Made by a program: the position numbers and the translations under genes. The notes beneath the pieces were generated by a model that saw only the letters and a program-made list of their open reading frames with translations, had not been told where the DNA came from and did not search any database. From positions 62,001 through 126,000 of the forward strand of contig CBDFKC010000003.1 in the NCBI GenBank assembly GCA_965248685.1: a DNA stretch of 64,000 nucleotides, in the 5' to 3' direction. Origin of the DNA: VYFG01 sp965248685 (GTDB lineage: Bacteria; Pseudomonadota; Gammaproteobacteria; Arenicellales; Poriferihabitantaceae). This document shows positions 43,791-51,785 of the stretch, piece by piece (the stretch's first letter is position 1; each line of letters starts with the position of its first letter).

Positions 43791-43832
43791 ACTTCTCATT
43801 GCTTTGACCCCTCATTGCTCTTTGATTACCTC

Positions 43833-44999
43833 CTAGGCAGATCGAATGAGTTGCCTAACCAGCCTTCGCGGGCCATGCGCTACGGGCTCGGCCTTACCCA
43901 GGCGAAACAGCATTTGTACGGTTTCAGATTCGGGGATATTGAAGCTTTGTTTGAACTCGACCTGTAGTTTGAGCATGTCGTCATATTCCTGCAATACTTG
44001 GCTCATGGGATGTTGCGCGAGTCCCATCAAGGTGGTTTGCAAATTCATTCGGCAATAATCACGGCCGATCTTGACCTGGTCTAATCGCGAATTGCCTGGG
44101 CTGGATAACCAGGCAAAGGTGCTGGTCGATTCGGATACTTTTCGTGTCATATCGACCGCTTGCTGGCCGAATTCGGTTGGATCCTGCTCCACTTTTTTAC
44201 GGTCGAGGAAAAATGTTTCGGCAAGGAATTTGTTTAACCCGCTTATACCGGCCTGGGCGACACCGAATCCATCACGATACTTTCTGGCTTCTGCATCATT
44301 GAAACGAAACATCTCGATGGTTTCCCGGTCTCGCTGCTGATTACCGACTTCGATCTGCATCGCGTCTGTCAGTATTTTCACCAGTCTGGTTTTGCCCTGT
44401 GGCGAATCCATCACGGTTAGTGAGAATCCGCTGAGTTGTTGGTGCGCATCGCGCAGGGTTTTAAGCTCTGACTCACTCAATCGATAGTGGTCGTATTCTC
44501 GCTTGTTGGAATGTCGCAATAATAATGCGTCAAACAAAGGGTCCTTTTCCAGATTGGTTGCCGGAGTCAATTCAATAGCGGCAACCGGCTTATTGACCAA
44601 TTCAGTGTTGCTATACATCCCTTCGGGAAAGTAATTGATGTTTGCTTTGTAACCAAAACCGTTAGCGGCGATTGCCAGCGTCTCGAGGAAGGTACCCTGG
44701 CCAATATGAATCTGTCGATGAATCGGGTCGGTTTCGGGTAGCAGCCGATCAGGATCGACATAAAGATTAAAACCGGAAGGCCCGGTCAGATGGATAATCC
44801 AGGGCTGTTTATTATGCGGATTGGGACAGAGTATCGCGTATGCCAGTACCTGCATCCGAATGTCATTTTCGTTGGTGTCAGGGCCATTCCAACCGAAGTA
44901 CGCTTCGGACAGTGGCTCGGAGCAACTAACCAGGCTGCTGCTCAGTGCAACCCCGCCAATCCCCAGACCGCCAATTTTGATAAAGTTTCTACGATTCAT
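43833..44999 (-). CDS. Tat-exported nitroreductase (Acg-like)
   Basis: 388 residues from ATG 44999, preceded by AGGAGA at good spacing; a longer frame reaches 45047 without a ribosome site. The N-terminus MNRRNFIKIGGLGIGGVALSSSLVSC is a twin-arginine signal with a lipobox-like Cys. ILCPNPHNKQPWIIHL and later RHSNKREYDHYRLSE and GRDYCRMNLQTTLMGLAQHPMSQV fit FMN nitroreductase-like folds of the Acg group. Export of a flavoprotein by Tat is expected. The divergent marR gene and its two operator-like sites likely control it. Confidence 0.85.
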   Translation of the reverse strand: MNRRNFIKIGGLGIGGVALSSSLVSCSEPLSEAYFGWNGPDTNENDIRMQVLAYAILCPNPHNKQPWIIHLTGPSGFNLYVDPDRLLPETDPIHRQIHIGQGTFLETLAIAANGFGYKANINYFPEGMYSNTELVNKPVAAIELTPATNLEKDPLFDALLLRHSNKREYDHYRLSESELKTLRDAHQQLSGFSLTVMDSPQGKTRLVKILTDAMQIEVGNQQRDRETIEMFRFNDAEARKYRDGFGVAQAGISGLNKFLAETFFLDRKKVEQDPTEFGQQAVDMTRKVSESTSTFAWLSSPGNSRLDQVKIGRDYCRMNLQTTLMGLAQHPMSQVLQEYDDMLKLQVEFKQSFNIPESETVQMLFRLGKAEPVAHGPRRLVRQLIRSA

Positions 45000-45031
45000 T
45001 GCTGGTCTCCTATAAAGTGATCTGATAATAT

Positions 45032-45064
45032 ATTCCATGGAATGCATAATACATTCCGTGGAAT
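45032..45064. promoter_or_regulatory. Paired palindromic operators for the MarR-type regulator
   Basis: Two 12-base palindromes, ATTCCATGGAAT (45032-45043) and ATTCCGTGGAAT (45053-45064, one base short of symmetric), lie 21 bases apart centre to centre, two helix turns. They sit between the divergent nitroreductase and marR starts. The layout fits co-operative binding by two MarR dimers that repress both genes. Confidence 0.75.
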
Positions 45065-45087
45065 ATTAATGCAAGAGACTAATAACC

Positions 45088-45558
45088 ATGCCAGAAAAAG
45101 AATTAACCAAGCGCGAGCAAACCCAGGTCCGAATGACCGTATTGCTTGGCATTATTCAACAACTCATGACCACTCGGCAGAATCGTTTTTTTGAGGGACG
45201 AGAATTAACCCTGTCACAATTTGGCGTACTTAACCATTTTACCCACACGCCCGAGCGACGCTGGACAGTCACTGATCTCGCCGACGTGATGGAAATGAAT
45301 CAACCCGGCATTACCAAAATAGTCACTGTGCTGGTCAATCAAGATTTGCTGTCATCGACCCCCGATCAGTCCGACAAGCGCAAACGTTATTTGAAGATCA
45401 CCCCGAAAGGTCTCATGCTTTGCCGCGATACCTTTCAATCGCTATTGCCTGATATATCCCAGGTATTTGGGGAATGGGATGACGATTCTCTGAAGGAGTT
45501 TCATGAGCAATTGGAACAGCTTATGAGTTGGCTGGATTCCAATCGACTGAAGGTATAG
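45088..45558 (+). CDS. MarR family transcriptional regulator
   Basis: 156 residues. The winged helix-turn-helix is ELTLSQFGVLNHF ... WTVTDLADVMEMNQPGITKIVTVLVNQDLLSSTPDQSDKRKRYLKITPKG, with the conserved DxRxxxxxLT-type wing (here DQSDKRKRYLKIT). It likely represses the divergent nitroreductase gene and itself and may be released by a phenolic, quinone or nitro compound. The ATG at 45088 has a weak ribosome site. Confidence 0.9.
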   Translation: MPEKELTKREQTQVRMTVLLGIIQQLMTTRQNRFFEGRELTLSQFGVLNHFTHTPERRWTVTDLADVMEMNQPGITKIVTVLVNQDLLSSTPDQSDKRKRYLKITPKGLMLCRDTFQSLLPDISQVFGEWDDDSLKEFHEQLEQLMSWLDSNRLKV

Positions 45559-45717
45559 GAACGATTGAACTCCTATTTGAAATAATCGAGACAAAGTTTC
45601 CCGGTTTTAATTTTAATTAAAAGGAAAACAGCTCCAAAACTGACTCCAATCTCCAGAATAAACCTTTAAGATAGTCTAGCAAAATAAATCTGTCCTGATA
45701 TATTCAGAGAGAAATTA

Positions 45718-45780
45718 GTGTCAGAGTGCTAACTATTGTCGAATTAATGAAAGGCAACAAAATAATTAACACTCTGACAC
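45718..45780. repeat. Inverted-repeat element with GTGTCAGAGTG arms
   Basis: Arms GTGTCAGAGTG (45718-45728) and CACTCTGACAC (45770-45780) are perfect inverse copies. The inner part contains the 21-base block also found at 42631. It is a solo short element 38 bases upstream of a dioxygenase start and has no coding capacity. Confidence 0.85.
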
Positions 45781-45817
45781 CAAACTCTACGATATAAGTT
45801 AAGGAGCGCAGCATATT

Positions 45818-46699
45818 ATGACTGGTTCTCTCTCTTCAGCGCAGATTTCTGCCTATCAACGCGATGGGTTTTTATTTCCATTGGATGTGGTGCCGCCCGA
45901 TGATGCCTGGACGATTCGAAATGAGCTTGAGTCGGTTGAGAGTAGATTTACAAGGGACGGGAATATCCAGAAATATTTACGATTAAACGCGCATTACATT
46001 TTTCCATTTGCATATCGTATAGCCTCAAATGAACGCATGCTGGACGCCGTTGAATCGATTCTGGGTCCGAATATTCTCGCCTGGGGTAGTGAGTTATTTA
46101 TTAAGGAGCCCAATACCCCCTCCTTCGTGAGTTGGCACCAGGATTTGACTTATTGGGGATTGGGTTCGACTGAACATGAAGTCACTGCCTGGATGGCGCT
46201 GGGCGACGTTACTGTAGAGAACGGATGCATGCGATTTCTGCCAGGCTCCCAGACCCAGGAGTTATTACCCCATATTGAAACTTTCGACGATGACAACGCC
46301 TTATCCCGTGGTCAGGTTTTGCAATCTGATGTGGATGAAAGTAAAGCCACGAATGTCTGCTTGTCCCCCGGGCAAGTGTCACTCCACCATGGACGTTTGT
46401 TTCACGCTTCTTCGCCTAACCTTTCTCAGACCCGCAGAATCGGAATCACGATAAGATACATCACACCAGACGTAGTACCGGGGAACCTTGGCTACGATTT
46501 TGCAATGCTGGTACGAGGCGATAATCCCAGCAATGCGTTCCGGCTGGTGCCGCCACCAATCGAGGATCTCGGAGAACAAGAACTGGCCCGTTACCAGGAA
46601 ATCGTCAATCACCAAAACGACCTGTACAGCAAGCCGGGAGATTCTCAGCCAGTTTCCTGGGACAGGCTAACTACTGCAATGCCCACAGATAATGTGTGA
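45818..46699 (+). CDS. Phytanoyl-CoA dioxygenase (PhyH) family protein, second copy
   Basis: 293 residues. Iron ligands are in FVSWHQDLTYWG and VSLHHGRLFHASSP; RRIGITIRYITPDV has the 2-oxoglutarate arginine. It is a clear paralogue of the protein at 6634, sharing the WHQDLTYWG motif and the LDAVE-IL-GPNIL-WG segment. An AAGGAG ribosome site precedes the ATG. The enolase-superfamily gene follows on the same strand with a 184-base gap containing a repeat. Confidence 0.92.
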   Translation: MTGSLSSAQISAYQRDGFLFPLDVVPPDDAWTIRNELESVESRFTRDGNIQKYLRLNAHYIFPFAYRIASNERMLDAVESILGPNILAWGSELFIKEPNTPSFVSWHQDLTYWGLGSTEHEVTAWMALGDVTVENGCMRFLPGSQTQELLPHIETFDDDNALSRGQVLQSDVDESKATNVCLSPGQVSLHHGRLFHASSPNLSQTRRIGITIRYITPDVVPGNLGYDFAMLVRGDNPSNAFRLVPPPIEDLGEQELARYQEIVNHQNDLYSKPGDSQPVSWDRLTTAMPTDNV

Positions 46700-46882
46700 T
46701 CCTTCCATCAGGCGATAGGTGTGAACTACTACATTAGGTACTGCCAGGTTAACTTCGGTTATTTCATATAATAAGCGGGGTCATGTCGGTCATTGCACAG
46801 TTTGATTTGTGTATTGTGAGACCAGACCCTGTGATTTACTCTGTTTTTTACTCTTATCCACCGAACAACGGGAGAAATGTTG

Positions 46883-47989
46883 ATGACCGATAAAATTGCC
46901 GCCATTACCCCATATGTCATTCCAGCGGAGACAATCGGCAAGCAATGGTGGGCTCGCAAGGCTTATGTGCTAGTAAGAGTCGAGACCGGGGACGGTATCA
47001 TCGGATGGGGTGAATGCCACCTGCTGTCTTTCCGTGAGGATGCAATTGTGGCCATGGTAAACCGCTTGGCGGAATGGGTTGTTGGTCGTCCCGCCGGTGA
47101 CATTCGCGCTTTCCATAGAGAAGCCTTTGGCAAATTCGGACAACAGCGTCCCAGTGTCGAGGTCTACAGTGCTTTTTCCGGGATCGAAATTGCCCTCTGG
47201 GACATTCTTGGGAAACGGCTCAACGCGCCAGTTCACCGCCTTCTGGGCGGGACGTGTCATGAAAAGCTTCCGGTATATGGCAACATCTATACTCCAAACA
47301 TCCATCCGCCCGAAGCCTATGCCAACATCGCAGCCCGAATGGTCACCCAAGGGCACACCGTGATAAAACTCTATCCCTATACCGCTGAAACCACTGTCAA
47401 CGATGGCATCGCCATTCTGCAAGCCGTTTCCGAGGCGGTTGGCCCCAATGTAGGCCTGGCTGTGGATTTATGGGGACATGCAACACCAGCACGGGCCTTG
47501 ATGCTGGCACGTGCGATGGAACCATTTAATTTAATGTGGATTGAAGACCCATTCACAGCAACCGATGCCGCCAGCATGCGTTATCTGCGAGATTCAATCG
47601 AACAACCGCTGCTAACCGGGGAGACTCTACCAACACGCCGCGAATTCGCCGACCTGTTTGAACGCCGCGCCGTAGATATCATAAACCCAGACATCTGTCT
47701 TTCTGGCATCGTGGAAATTCAGGCAATAGCTGCAATGGCAGAACCTGCCAATATCACTGTCTCACCCCACAATTCAAATTCCATGGCCTTGGGCACGGCG
47801 GCGGCGATCCATGCCAGCGCCGGTATTCCAAATCTAAGCCCAATAGAGTATTTCCCGCTATTTGAAACAGCTCTGGATGATGTATGCACCGGCCGGCCAA
47901 ATGTAGTATCGGGCGAAATGGCAATCCCCGAAACGCCGGGGATTGGAGTTGTCTTCGATGACAGCGCCATGGCGCGCTTCCTAGGATAA
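46883..47989 (+). CDS. Mandelate racemase/muconate lactonizing (enolase superfamily) enzyme
   Basis: 368 residues from ATG 46883, which has GGGAGA at a normal distance; an ATG six bases earlier is too close. Metal ligands are in NVGLAVDLWGHAT (Asp), FNLMWIEDPF (Glu) and PLLTGETLPTRREF (Glu). INPDICLSGIVEIQAIAAMA and ITVSPHNSNSMALG (His) complete the site, and HTVIKLYPYTAE holds the Lys. Such enzymes dehydrate sugar acids (galactonate, gluconate and others) or racemise acids. The exact substrate is open. A family A palindrome follows the gene by 20 bases. Confidence 0.92.
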   Translation: MTDKIAAITPYVIPAETIGKQWWARKAYVLVRVETGDGIIGWGECHLLSFREDAIVAMVNRLAEWVVGRPAGDIRAFHREAFGKFGQQRPSVEVYSAFSGIEIALWDILGKRLNAPVHRLLGGTCHEKLPVYGNIYTPNIHPPEAYANIAARMVTQGHTVIKLYPYTAETTVNDGIAILQAVSEAVGPNVGLAVDLWGHATPARALMLARAMEPFNLMWIEDPFTATDAASMRYLRDSIEQPLLTGETLPTRREFADLFERRAVDIINPDICLSGIVEIQAIAAMAEPANITVSPHNSNSMALGTAAAIHASAGIPNLSPIEYFPLFETALDDVCTGRPNVVSGEMAIPETPGIGVVFDDSAMARFLG

Positions 47990-48007
47990 AAGATAAAAAG
48001 ATAAACG

Positions 48008-48042
48008 GGGACGGAGGGATTAAAATTAAATCCCTCCGTCCC
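48008..48042. repeat. Palindromic repeat, family A, copy 3
   Basis: 14-base arms (48008-48021, 48029-48042), GGGACGGAGGGATT and AATCCCTCCGTCCC, form a perfect hairpin. It ends where the ABC ATPase fragment begins. Confidence 0.9.
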
Positions 48043-48045
48043 TTT

Positions 48046-48482
48046 AACTGTTGCTGCGCAGTCTGGGCATCACCACAGTATATGTCACCCACGACCAGGC
48101 AGAAGCCATGTCACTTGGAGACAGAATTGTCGTTATGGACAGAGGTCGGGCAGCCCAGGTTGGCACCCCCCAGGAAATATATTTTCAGCCAAAAGAGGCC
48201 TTTGTCGCCGACTTTATCGGCACCATGAACCGAATAAACGGCGTTGCCGAAAATGGTGAATTTAGCGCAAGCGGCGGCCAAATAAAGTGGGATGTAAACC
48301 AAATGGGCCCACTGGATTTACTTTTCCGCCCGGAAAAAGCCGTCATCACCGACAACCCACCGGACGCCTTTACCGGAACAGTCGCCACTTCCTTTTTTCT
48401 GGGCGATCGACAGCGAATAGTCATTGATGGCATTGGCGACAATCAAATCACCCTCGAAGTAGATAACCGGGCAAACCTCAAT
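48046..48482 (+). pseudogene. ABC transporter ATP-binding protein fragment (C-terminal part)
   Basis: The sequence starts in the middle of the ATPase domain (LRSLGITTVYVTHDQAEAMSLGDRIVVMDRG, the switch-His region of MalK/PotA-type proteins) and continues into the TOBE domain (LDLLFRPEKAVITDNP, VATSFFLGDRQRIVIDGIGDN). Walker A, signature and Walker B are missing. The left edge is a family A palindrome and the right edge is the REP-like terminus at 48483, after which the frame runs on through non-homologous sequence to 48620. It is therefore a repeat-bounded dead fragment. Confidence 0.88.
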
Positions 48483-48519
48483 AAAAAGGTGTCCAATAAA
48501 AAGGTGTCAGATTTATTTA
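48483..48519. repeat. RAYT-linked REP terminus, solo copy
   Basis: AAAAAGGTGTC (48483) and then a fuller copy, AAAAAGGTGTCAGATTTATT plus TA (48498-48519), match the two copies in front of the RAYT gene (55375, 55410). In inverse form the same sequence ends each RAYT 3' copy. It marks the end of the ABC ATPase fragment. Confidence 0.9.
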
Positions 48520-48699
48520 CTGTATTGTTATTCAATTCCCGGGACAGTTTTACATGCAAATTAACAGCTATTCCTTTGGCACTTACAAATAACTTACCCG
48601 CTCGACTGGCTTTAGAGTGACTTACACCCAAACAATCGCCAATTCCCCGAAGAGTGACAGCTGGTTCTTAAGACCTCCCAATTTTGGTGACATATTAAT

Positions 48700-49428
48700 C
48701 TAATTGGGATGCGTAAAAAAATCGATTCGCATCGGTTGGCGTAATATATATTGATCTCCTTCTCGAGCCGACTCGAAGCGCGCACGTACTGCATCGGAAC
48801 GGATGATGTTGGTATCCGATGAAGAGTAGGACCTATCGCTGTAGTGATTTGCGAAATCTTCGAAGTTTTCGTATATTTTTTCAGTTGTGTAATAGTATTG
48901 CTGCCAATTAGTGTAATACGGTTTCGCGAAATCACTTAATGCCTGAATTGCTTGCTGACGGACTTCGGTTTCGTCATGAAACAGTTCAATGGCGTAATTA
49001 TGTGTGCCTTCAAGTAACGGTTCGATTGCCGCTAGAAATCCTGTTGGCTTAATCACTCGAAAAGCTTCATCCAGGGATGCTTGCATTTCAATTTGGGGAA
49101 TATGATGGAGTGATAAGCTGAACATTAAACCATCAACCGAATTATCTTCCATAGGTAATTGATTTGCCCTTGACTCACAAAATGTAACGTTTTTAACAGG
49201 CTCGGCTTGTGCATTTTTTTCTGCTTGAACGGCATCTGGTTCCACGCCACAAATAGTGGCGCCCACATAAGCAAGCTTGCGTGCCAAATCACCGTTACCA
49301 CAGCCCACATCGACTAAACTTAGATTTTCAGGGTTGAATATTTTCCTTAGCGCTTCTACATCGGTTGTTATGCCTAGATCGGTCATGATATCGGTGTCAG
49401 AGCAGTAATGTCGCAAATTCGCATCCAT
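48700..49428 (-). CDS. Class I SAM-dependent methyltransferase
   Basis: 242 residues. LVDVGCGNGDLARKLAYVGATICGVEPDA is motif I for S-adenosylmethionine binding, followed by VDGLMFSLSLHHIPQIEMQASLDEAFRVIKPTGFLAAIEP, the usual motifs II-III. The type resembles UbiE-like small-molecule methyltransferases, but the substrate is unknown. It lies downstream of the 53-aa gene on the same strand and may be the end of the apr-linked transcript. Confidence 0.9.
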   Translation of the reverse strand: MDANLRHYCSDTDIMTDLGITTDVEALRKIFNPENLSLVDVGCGNGDLARKLAYVGATICGVEPDAVQAEKNAQAEPVKNVTFCESRANQLPMEDNSVDGLMFSLSLHHIPQIEMQASLDEAFRVIKPTGFLAAIEPLLEGTHNYAIELFHDETEVRQQAIQALSDFAKPYYTNWQQYYYTTEKIYENFEDFANHYSDRSYSSSDTNIIRSDAVRARFESAREGDQYILRQPMRIDFFTHPN

Positions 49429-49469
49429 GCGAAGAAGCAGGAAAATTTACAGTTCTACATCAAAGTGAT

Positions 49470-49631
49470 TTAAGGGGTCTTGGGTGTCTCGTATGGAACT
49501 TCTTTCTGAAACTCAACCCATTCGGTTTCATAGCCGATATAGCCTTTTTCGTTCACTGGCAGCTGTCGGGTGGTTACGTATTCGGTTTTGCCTTCAGGTA
49601 CAACTGGGCGCTCTTTGCTTGGTTCGCTCAT
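49470..49631 (-). CDS. Small conserved-looking protein (53 aa)
   Basis: An ATG-started frame coding MSEPSKERPVVPEGKTEYVT and continuing TRQLPVNEKGYIGYETEWVEF to a TAA, with GAGA eight to twelve bases before the ATG. The product is charged, with several Tyr and Pro and no signal peptide. I recognise no family. It lies 41 bases after the repeat-helical protein gene on the same strand. Confidence 0.5.
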   Translation of the reverse strand: MSEPSKERPVVPEGKTEYVTTRQLPVNEKGYIGYETEWVEFQKEVPYETPKTP

Positions 49632-49672
49632 AATATTTTTCTCTTAGAGAATAGTGAATGAATTAAATACTG

Positions 49673-50779
49673 TCACACCTGTAACGAAGCGACAAGCTGT
49701 TCTGCTTGTGTTGCTCGTTCAAATGCTTGAGTTTGGTAGTGGGTGTAGTCTGTGTCGTCGAATAATTGATGGATCTTTCTAAATTCACTGACGGATGTTT
49801 CGGCCATGTCCAGATAGTCTGATTCTTCTGCCAAGGCAATCTTTGCGGATGCACGGTTAGCGGATACCACGGTCCAGATTAGTGGTAGCGCATCTGCTGT
49901 CAGCGCTTTTAGAATTTCATCATAGAGTGGAATAGATGCCTCCAGGGCGCCAATATCCTCTTCATGTTCACCAAGGGCCTGCATGGTTGCGGCCAGATTA
50001 TTTTGGGTAATTGCCCATGCAAACAGGTTGTTGTCCGCTGTCCGTTCTGCCAGAGCGTTGCGTAATGCGACAACTGCTTGTTCCAGAGTACGCGCACCAC
50101 GTCGGTGGGTGCCGAGTTGATAGAGTGCTGTTCCGACAGCACACATCCCAGCCGCCCATTCTTCTGAATGGTTCTCTTTCGGGATCAGGTTAATGGCCTG
50201 TTTGAACAGGTTTAATGATTGCTTTATTAAACCTGTATCATCTTCGAGTTCGCCAAGCGCCTGCATCACAAGACCAGTATTGAATGTCGATCTGGCCCAT
50301 TCCAGCGGCATTTCATCCTGGGTTCGAATTTCCAGAGCCTGTTCGTATGAGAGCGCGGCTTGTTCCAGAAAATGTGTACTACCGCTACGTTGACCGATAA
50401 AGCCCATTACATCACCGATATGATGATGAATGGCTGATAATCTCACGGGATTTTCTTCCCGGTCGGTCATCATTTGCATTCCCTGCAGTAACTCAATAGA
50501 TTGTTGAAAAACATGGGCGCCACCAAGGCGTAGTTCTCTTCTATCCGCTGGGTCCTGCAGGGTTTCCTGTGAGTTTGCCCACTCGATCAGCGTTGGTTTA
50601 TTCGCCGCAAGATCGAAAACGGTATGTTCAAAGCGATCGATAGCCTGACCGAGGGCACCATGTACCGGGGATTCCGGGTCAAGAACAGAGAGTAAATCGC
50701 GACCGTTATTCTGGTAACGCCATTGAAACGATACCTTCAAGCCCGGGGCCAACAATGATTCCGCGTAGAGGCTACCCAT
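49673..50779 (-). CDS. TPR-like helical repeat protein (368 aa)
   Basis: The protein consists of repeated helix pairs with an Ala/Leu pattern. Repeating stretches such as QAALSYEQALEIRTQDEMPLEWARSTFNTGLVMQALGELEDDTGLIKQSL, then QAINLIPKENHSEEWAAGMCAVGTALYQLG and QAVVALRNALAERTADNNLFAWAITQNNLAATMQALGE point to tetratricopeptide-type repeats of ~45 residues. Its target is unknown, probably protein binding. It follows the FKBP gene by five bases, so it is co-expressed with the apr-linked set. Confidence 0.8.
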   Translation of the reverse strand: MGSLYAESLLAPGLKVSFQWRYQNNGRDLLSVLDPESPVHGALGQAIDRFEHTVFDLAANKPTLIEWANSQETLQDPADRRELRLGGAHVFQQSIELLQGMQMMTDREENPVRLSAIHHHIGDVMGFIGQRSGSTHFLEQAALSYEQALEIRTQDEMPLEWARSTFNTGLVMQALGELEDDTGLIKQSLNLFKQAINLIPKENHSEEWAAGMCAVGTALYQLGTHRRGARTLEQAVVALRNALAERTADNNLFAWAITQNNLAATMQALGEHEEDIGALEASIPLYDEILKALTADALPLIWTVVSANRASAKIALAEESDYLDMAETSVSEFRKIHQLFDDTDYTHYQTQAFERATQAEQLVASLQV

Positions 50780-50784
50780 CGCTA

Positions 50785-51327
50785 TTAACCAACAGGTTTA
50801 ACCTTTTGTTGGTCGCCAACTATGTAGCTGATATCCGGATCAGCGCCAACCGGGCCGCCCAGCTCTATCTCTTCATCTGTGGCATCGCGAACACTGATGA
50901 TATCCAGTTTAAAGACCACTTCTCGACCACACAACGGATTGTTGCCATCGATAGTAATGGACTTTTCGTCAATACGAGTAACCAGAAATGTTTTGGTATT
51001 TCCCTGTTCACCTTCCATCAGAATAGATGTGCCAAGCTCGCGGTATTCTTCTGGCACATTTTCGATGTATTCGGTAATAACGAGGGATTCGTCTCGCGGG
51101 CCAAAAACCTTATTGCAATCAATAGGAACTTCGATCACATCGCCGGGTAATTTTCCTTCCAGTTCACTGGTAACCTGGGGTGCGAGAATTTCGTTAACAC
51201 CATGTACGTAGCCAATTGGGAATTCAACTTCGGTCAGTACGCTCCTGGTTTTTACATCGATGACCTTGTATTTAAGTTCGACTAGCTTGCCGTCGCTGAT
51301 TGGGTCTTCCATTGCCATGTCATTCAT
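50785..51327 (-). CDS. FKBP-type peptidyl-prolyl isomerase (SlyD-like)
   Basis: 180 residues. The N-terminal part has KLVELKYKVIDVKTRSVLTEVEFPIGYVHGVNEILAPQVTSELEGKLPGDVIEVPI, the FKBP pattern with the insert-in-flap domain expected for SlyD-type proteins, and later PLCGREVVFKLDIISVRDATDEEIELGG, the typical end of SlyD-type cores. There is no His-rich tail. It could help fold the APS reductase or its partners; that is inferred only from location. Start may be ATG 51318 rather than 51327. Confidence 0.85.
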   Translation of the reverse strand: MNDMAMEDPISDGKLVELKYKVIDVKTRSVLTEVEFPIGYVHGVNEILAPQVTSELEGKLPGDVIEVPIDCNKVFGPRDESLVITEYIENVPEEYRELGTSILMEGEQGNTKTFLVTRIDEKSITIDGNNPLCGREVVFKLDIISVRDATDEEIELGGPVGADPDISYIVGDQQKVKPVG

Positions 51328-51338
51328 AATTTTGCCTG

Positions 51339-51692
51339 CTAGAAAATGGAAGCTCCGTATATTTTTATTTCGCCTTCCTTGTCATAGCCAAGAACCAGAC
51401 GACCAAGCCATTCGCCTTCTTTCTTGGTGCTGCGAATACGATACAAAATCGTCACGTGCGTGCCACGACGGATCAAACCAAGAAAGTCGTAGTCTGGATC
51501 AAGGCTTCGTGTCAGTTCACTTTTTGCAAACTGCTTGCCGATTTCGACTTCGTTGAGACCGAATAGCATCTCATAAGAAAAGTTTCTGGTGAACTTTCCG
51601 TATTCCCCCTCGTTGGAATACTTAATCAGATCGTCCCACATAGGGTGGCCAGTGGCGAGGATGTCGTCGTCTGACAGCTCAATAATATTCAT
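51339..51692 (-). CDS. Hypothetical protein linked to apr genes (117 aa)
   Basis: Not recognised. The soluble protein is acidic with an N-terminal helical segment (MNIIELSDDDILATGHPMWDDLIKYS) and a C-terminal beta segment (THVTILYRIRSTKKEGEWLGRLVLGYDKEGEIKIYG). It has no signal peptide or cysteines. It lies between the aprA hairpin and the FKBP gene, 12 bases before the latter. Confidence 0.6.
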   Translation of the reverse strand: MNIIELSDDDILATGHPMWDDLIKYSNEGEYGKFTRNFSYEMLFGLNEVEIGKQFAKSELTRSLDPDYDFLGLIRRGTHVTILYRIRSTKKEGEWLGRLVLGYDKEGEIKIYGASIF

Positions 51693-51734
51693 GATTGGGG
51701 GGTGTTCTGAAGCAGGGAGGGTGTTAATGAATCA

Positions 51735-51761
51735 GGGAGCTGCAGTATCACCGCAGCTCCC
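51735..51761 (-). terminator. Hairpin after aprA
   Basis: GGGAGCTGC and GCAGCTCCC form a perfect nine-base stem with a nine-base loop, 25 bases past the aprA stop. No U-run follows on the minus strand, so it may serve as an mRNA-stabilising or partial termination site between aprA and the less expressed genes behind it. Confidence 0.5.
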
Positions 51762-51785
51762 CTGTCTTAATGACAAAGCGCGCGA

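Noticed and set aside
47754..48092. 112-codon minus-strand frame over the enolase-superfamily gene end
   Set aside because: Antisense to a conserved gene and crosses the family A palindrome.
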